This document shows positions 5,444 to 8,202 of a stretch of 8,202 bases of DNA, in pieces. Under the pieces are notes generated by a model. It was not told the origin of the DNA, ran no database searches, and saw only the letters and a list, made by a program, of their open reading frames with translations. Both the position numbers and the translations under genes were made by a program. The stretch is from assembly GCA_944358755.1 (NCBI GenBank), contig CALVRY010000048.1, positions 1 through 8,202 of the forward strand. Direction: 5' to 3'. Every line of letters starts with the position of its first letter. Within the stretch, counting starts at the first letter, position 1. The DNA is from an uncultured Bacilli bacterium. GTDB taxonomy: Bacteria > Bacillota_I > Bacilli_A > RFN20 > CAG-826.

Positions 5444-7306
5444 TTATTTTAGAGACTTTAACCTCTTTTTAAAATATTCAGCAAGTTCCTCATCCTCGCA
5501 ATATACATAGCATCCTTTCTGACCTCTGGTCATCAAAGTACGATAAGTATTACGAATAATTTCATCACAATCTTTTTCGTGTAATTTATTTTTAAAACCT
5601 TTTAAAGACATGTCGCTTCTTGCGCGTTTTGTATAATCTGTAAGAACTTTTCCGTTGCGATAAATCATATCTTTTCCAATAATTACACCAACATAATCAA
5701 ATTCAAGTCCTTGGCAAGTATGAATACAGCCAATTTGATCAAATGAATTTTCATCAATCGCCCAAGTTGAGGTTTGACTAAAATTCCATTGAGCAATAAA
5801 GTTATTCTTTAAGACAATATCGAATTTTGAATGATCTTTTTTACTTGCCCATTCGTAACAATATCCAGCTACCATTCTACTTTTGTTATTCACTTTATTT
5901 TTTTCTCTTAACTTTTCTCGCATTACGTTAGGATCATCAAAAACTTCAAAGTCGTAATCTATTCCTTCCAAGTCAAAATTAGCAGTTTCTCGAATTCCAA
6001 GTAAATTTTCTAAAAAAGCTAAATAACCGTCACTTCCATTGCATCTAAATTGAGAAGAAAGAGTTAATTCTTCGCCTTCATGAATCTGCGAACACTCAAT
6101 TGATGCCCGCTTTTTAATTTCATCAATGGTACCGATATCAGAGGAAGTTACTCTTTGTTTTTCATCGATAAAAAATACACTAATTTTTGATGCATGAATA
6201 ATTTCCTTAATTTGATTTTCACCTAAATTTTTATATAGTCCTGACTTATCGTTTAATCGATGTGCTTCATCAGCAATAATAACATCGAGTTCATTTAATT
6301 TAGAATTTACGAATTTCCCACTGCCAGAAAATAGGTTTTTTACATAACCACTCTTAAACTTATTAGCAATTAATTCCTTTGAGTAAACATCTCTTGGCGC
6401 ACTATTTTTAGAAGTATACATTGCCGAATACCCTTTTCCAATAATATTGGCTAAAAGCTTAACAGCAATAACTGATTTGCCAGTACCTGGCCCTCCCTTA
6501 ACAATAATTGTATGTTTTTTATTTGTATCAATATCGTTTCTTATCAAACTTAAAATGTTTTCATAAGCAACTTTTTGTTCATCGATTAAACTAAAAGAAT
6601 CATTGCCTCTAATCATTTTCGTTATCTCATCTTGAAGAGCAATTGAAGGTTTGATTTTTCCATGATCAATCGTGTATAAAATCAAGCCATCATCACTTTT
6701 TGAAACATATTGTTTTATAAAATCAGTGAGCTTTTGCACATCTTTTTCTAAAAATATAGGGGCTAACGCTAAAGCTTCTTTATATTTTACATTACCGATT
6801 TTGTCTCTAAATTTCTCATTAAAGTTATGTAAATATGCACAAGGATAGAATCTATAATCGAGTCTATTTACATCTTCGTTAAAGTTTTCAATCGTTTTTG
6901 CATAACTATACGCTTGATATGATGGGTGAGGAACTTCTCTTAATCCACCACCAGTATAAGTTAACACTAAATCATCTTTGTCAGTTGTATCGCATTTTTC
7001 CCATTGCTTAAGTTCGATAATAACAACATTATTATGATCTTCTTGATCTTTTCCAGTAATGATAAAATCAACTCTTTTAGAAGTTAGTGGTATTTGATAT
7101 TCAATAGCAATATTTAAGTCTTCATTAACTTTGCTATAAGCAAGAACATTACTTAAACGACTTAAAGAGCTTTGGAAAGCCCTATGCTCGCTTGGATTAT
7201 TATGATTTATTCCTTGTAATCTAAAATATTCTTCGATTAAATTTGCAATTTCACCATTAAAAACTTGTTCATGAAATTCTTTTAAGCGTCCCTCGTAAAT
7301 AATCAT
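5444..7306 (-). CDS. PD-(D/E)XK nuclease fused to DUF2075/Schlafen-group-3-type helicase
   Basis: This is a 620-residue protein, a usual size for DUF2075 proteins. The N-terminal domain (about 1-130) carries a complete PD-(D/E)XK signature: probable helix Glu40, D80 in KRVDFII, and E98/K100 in VVIIELKQW, so it should be able to cut nucleic acid. From about 245 comes a superfamily 1-like helicase of the DUF2075 family, now named for Schlafen group 3. It has Walker A GGPGTGKS (271-278), Walker B DEAH (346-349), SSQFRC (417-422), HTCQGLEFDY (529-538) and YRTLMTRGQKG (588-598). The ATG overlaps the TGA of the MazG-like gene in an ATGA, so the two are translationally coupled; no Shine-Dalgarno is seen. 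Such proteins are widespread and poorly characterised. A role in defence or nucleic-acid surveillance is inferred from the architecture and neighbours. Confidence 0.87.
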   Translation of the reverse strand: MIIYEGRLKEFHEQVFNGEIANLIEEYFRLQGINHNNPSEHRAFQSSLSRLSNVLAYSKVNEDLNIAIEYQIPLTSKRVDFIITGKDQEDHNNVVIIELKQWEKCDTTDKDDLVLTYTGGGLREVPHPSYQAYSYAKTIENFNEDVNRLDYRFYPCAYLHNFNEKFRDKIGNVKYKEALALAPIFLEKDVQKLTDFIKQYVSKSDDGLILYTIDHGKIKPSIALQDEITKMIRGNDSFSLIDEQKVAYENILSLIRNDIDTNKKHTIIVKGGPGTGKSVIAVKLLANIIGKGYSAMYTSKNSAPRDVYSKELIANKFKSGYVKNLFSGSGKFVNSKLNELDVIIADEAHRLNDKSGLYKNLGENQIKEIIHASKISVFFIDEKQRVTSSDIGTIDEIKKRASIECSQIHEGEELTLSSQFRCNGSDGYLAFLENLLGIRETANFDLEGIDYDFEVFDDPNVMREKLREKNKVNNKSRMVAGYCYEWASKKDHSKFDIVLKNNFIAQWNFSQTSTWAIDENSFDQIGCIHTCQGLEFDYVGVIIGKDMIYRNGKVLTDYTKRARSDMSLKGFKNKLHEKDCDEIIRNTYRTLMTRGQKGCYVYCEDEELAEYFKKRLKSLK

Positions 7307-7629
7307 AACTTGTTATATTTTGTCGCCTTCCCTTTACATTTTTCGACTGGATATTTTTTTCTTGTTTTTTTTAATTTTTCTAAAACTATAGTTTTTATAT
7401 CAAAATCTAAAACAGTGGCCATTTGGATGCAATAATTAATTACATCGGCTAGTTCCTCTTTTACTTCTTCTAGATTGTAATTTTCCGCATCCCATTGAAA
7501 GCATTCTAATAATTCATTAGCTTCAATGGATATTGATTTAGCTAAATTTTCAGGAGAATGAAATTTATCCCAATCTCTTTCCTTATTGAAATTTTCAATT
7601 TCTGTTTTAAGCGTTTTTAAATCGTCCAT
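7303..7629 (-). CDS. MazG-like nucleotide pyrophosphohydrolase
   Basis: This 108-residue cytoplasmic enzyme of the all-alpha NTP pyrophosphatase superfamily (MazG-like/RS21-C6 type) would hydrolyse (d)NTPs to monophosphate plus pyrophosphate. The metal-binding pattern is clear: E36-x-x-E39 in SIEANELLE and E59-x-x-D62 in EELADVINY. An early RDWDKFHSPENLAKS segment (18-32) and a typical tail, KYPVEKCKGKATKY (93-106), complete the match. The length is normal for the single-domain form. It is the first gene of a two-gene operon, its TGA stop overlapping the ATG of the nuclease-helicase. Its partner suggests nucleotide control alongside nucleic-acid processing rather than simple housekeeping. The substrate cannot be read from sequence, though dCTP-type activity is known in relatives. 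No Shine-Dalgarno precedes the ATG. Confidence 0.9.
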   Translation of the reverse strand: MDDLKTLKTEIENFNKERDWDKFHSPENLAKSISIEANELLECFQWDAENYNLEEVKEELADVINYCIQMATVLDFDIKTIVLEKLKKTRKKYPVEKCKGKATKYNKL

Positions 7630-7656
7630 AGAAAAATTTTAATGCTTTTATTAAAA

Positions 7657-7662
7657 ATTATA
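7657..7662 (-). promoter_or_regulatory. Possible -10 box for the MazG-helicase operon
   Basis: TATAAT on the minus strand lies 27 bases before the ATG at 7629 and would give a leader of about 20 bases. No good -35 sequence is seen at the usual distance. A second A/T-rich hexamer (TAAAAT) lies nearer the start codon and would give an almost leaderless message. Confidence 0.3.
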
Positions 7663-7714
7663 AATGTTTATTTTAGCCAATTAATGTTGCATTTCATCCT
7701 AAAATCACATTAAA

Positions 7715-7796
7715 TACCCAACTTTCAAAGGAGAAAGACTAATTTTTGATGTATTTGAACCCTAAATAGTAAATTAACCCTACCCAACTCCCAAAA
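7715..7796. repeat. Short imperfect direct repeat in divergent spacer
   Basis: TACCCAACTTTCAAAG (7715-7730) and TACCCAACTCCCAAAA (7781-7796) match at 13 of 16 bases, 66 bases apart, between the divergent MazG-like and Lys-rich genes. An AAGGAG (7728-7733) follows the first copy, with a six-codon frame at 7749-7769 (MYLNPK). A binding site pair or leader peptide is possible; the evidence is thin. Confidence 0.25.
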
Positions 7797-7823
7797 TAAG
7801 TTATATAGTTAAAACTAGAAACG

Positions 7824-8202
7824 ATGGCAAAAAGAAGAACAACAATTATTATCGAAGAAGAAATTGGTTTAGAAAAAACTAAATCTGTTTTTTTAGATGG
7901 AGAAAAGACTGAAGAAATCAAAACTTCACAAGCTAAAAAATCAACTTCTAAAAATAAATCTAAGGCAACAAAAACAAAATCAAGTGAATCAAAGCCAAAA
8001 ACAAATTCATCTAAAACAAAATCAACTTCTAAAAAAGAAACTAAAAAGAAAACATCTTCAAAGAAATCTTCTAAGAAAACAAAAGTTACTAAAGAAAAAG
8101 AAATAAAAGAAACTACTTCACCTTTAGAGATTGAAACAAAAGATAATCTTGAATCTACACAAAGTTCAATAATTGAACTTCCTTCTCCTAATCAAAAAGA
8201 AA
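7824..8202 (+). CDS. Lys/Ser/Thr-rich protein of unknown function (5' part)
   Basis: The frame opens with ATG (MAKRRTTIIIEEE) and stays open to the window edge, so only the first 126 residues are visible. After about 30 residues it becomes low-complexity, dominated by Lys, Ser and Thr with many SK/TK/KK pairs (about 34-90). It then turns more acidic (PLEIETKDNLESTQ). This looks like a disordered, basic tail that could contact nucleic acid or act as a linker before a folded domain beyond the window. No membrane segment or signal peptide is seen. No clear Shine-Dalgarno precedes the ATG; TATATA/TATAGT at 7802-7809 could be a -10 box close to the start. Codon use in this frame is natural for the region, whereas the overlapping frames give repetitive or antisense-like proteins. 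Function is unknown. Confidence 0.7.
   Translation, partial: MAKRRTTIIIEEEIGLEKTKSVFLDGEKTEEIKTSQAKKSTSKNKSKATKTKSSESKPKTNSSKTKSTSKKETKKKTSSKKSSKKTKVTKEKEIKETTSPLEIETKDNLESTQSSIIELPSPNQKE

Noticed and set aside
7657..7710. Nine-codon minus-strand leader frame (MKCNINWLK) before the MazG-like gene
   Set aside because: AGGA directly abuts the ATG, too close to act as a ribosome site, and nothing else supports it.
7739..7921. 60-residue minus-strand frame with a hydrophobic end
   Set aside because: It overlaps the start of the Lys-rich gene in antisense and lacks a good ribosome site. Its hydrophobicity comes from reading A-rich codons backwards.
7897..8106. 69-residue Lys/Gln/Leu-rich plus-strand frame
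   Set aside because: It is a shifted reading of the Lys/Ser/Thr-rich gene that opens at 7824, which continues to the window edge in a frame with a more natural composition.

Overview
This is a strongly AT-rich window with short intergenic gaps. TGA works as a stop codon (it ends the MazG-like gene), so the code is the standard bacterial one, not the Mycoplasma code. A Firmicutes or Tenericutes-related gut-type bacterium (Clostridia, Erysipelotrichia or RF39-like Bacilli) fits best. Support comes from the base composition, the small two-helix membrane family at 4192-4530 and the style of the TetR regulator. I cannot name a genus.

Layout. 1-195 is the end of an AroQ-fold chorismate mutase gene on the + strand, which is an ordinary metabolic gene. 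196-372 is an A/T-rich gap with three degenerate repeats. 373-3408 (-) encodes a 1011-residue superfamily 1 helicase with a WYL-like N-terminus, a C-terminal Vsr/DUF559-like nuclease domain and a terminal sliding-clamp-binding-like peptide. 3570-4530 (-) holds two membrane-protein genes. They are transcribed divergently from a TetR-family repressor gene (4663-5199, +) and share an intergenic region containing a perfect palindrome plus an extra half-site on the repressor's ribosome binding site. 5200-5443 contains what looks like a decayed repeat-spacer-repeat unit of a type II-like CRISPR array, with no cas gene in view. 5444-7629 (-) is a tightly coupled two-gene operon: a MazG-like nucleotide pyrophosphohydrolase, then a PD-(D/E)XK nuclease fused to a DUF2075/Schlafen-group-3-type helicase. 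7824 to the end (+) is the start of a gene for a Lys/Ser/Thr-rich, probably disordered protein that runs off the window.

How it fits together. Two unrelated helicase-nuclease fusions, a MazG-type enzyme and a CRISPR remnant within about 7 kb suggest a small defence island inserted beside housekeeping genes. The most interesting candidate system is the MazG + nuclease-helicase pair. The WYL-helicase-nuclease protein is a second, stand-alone candidate. The TetR/membrane cassette between them looks like an ordinary self-regulated stress or efflux-type unit and may be unrelated. The defence roles are inferred from architecture and context.
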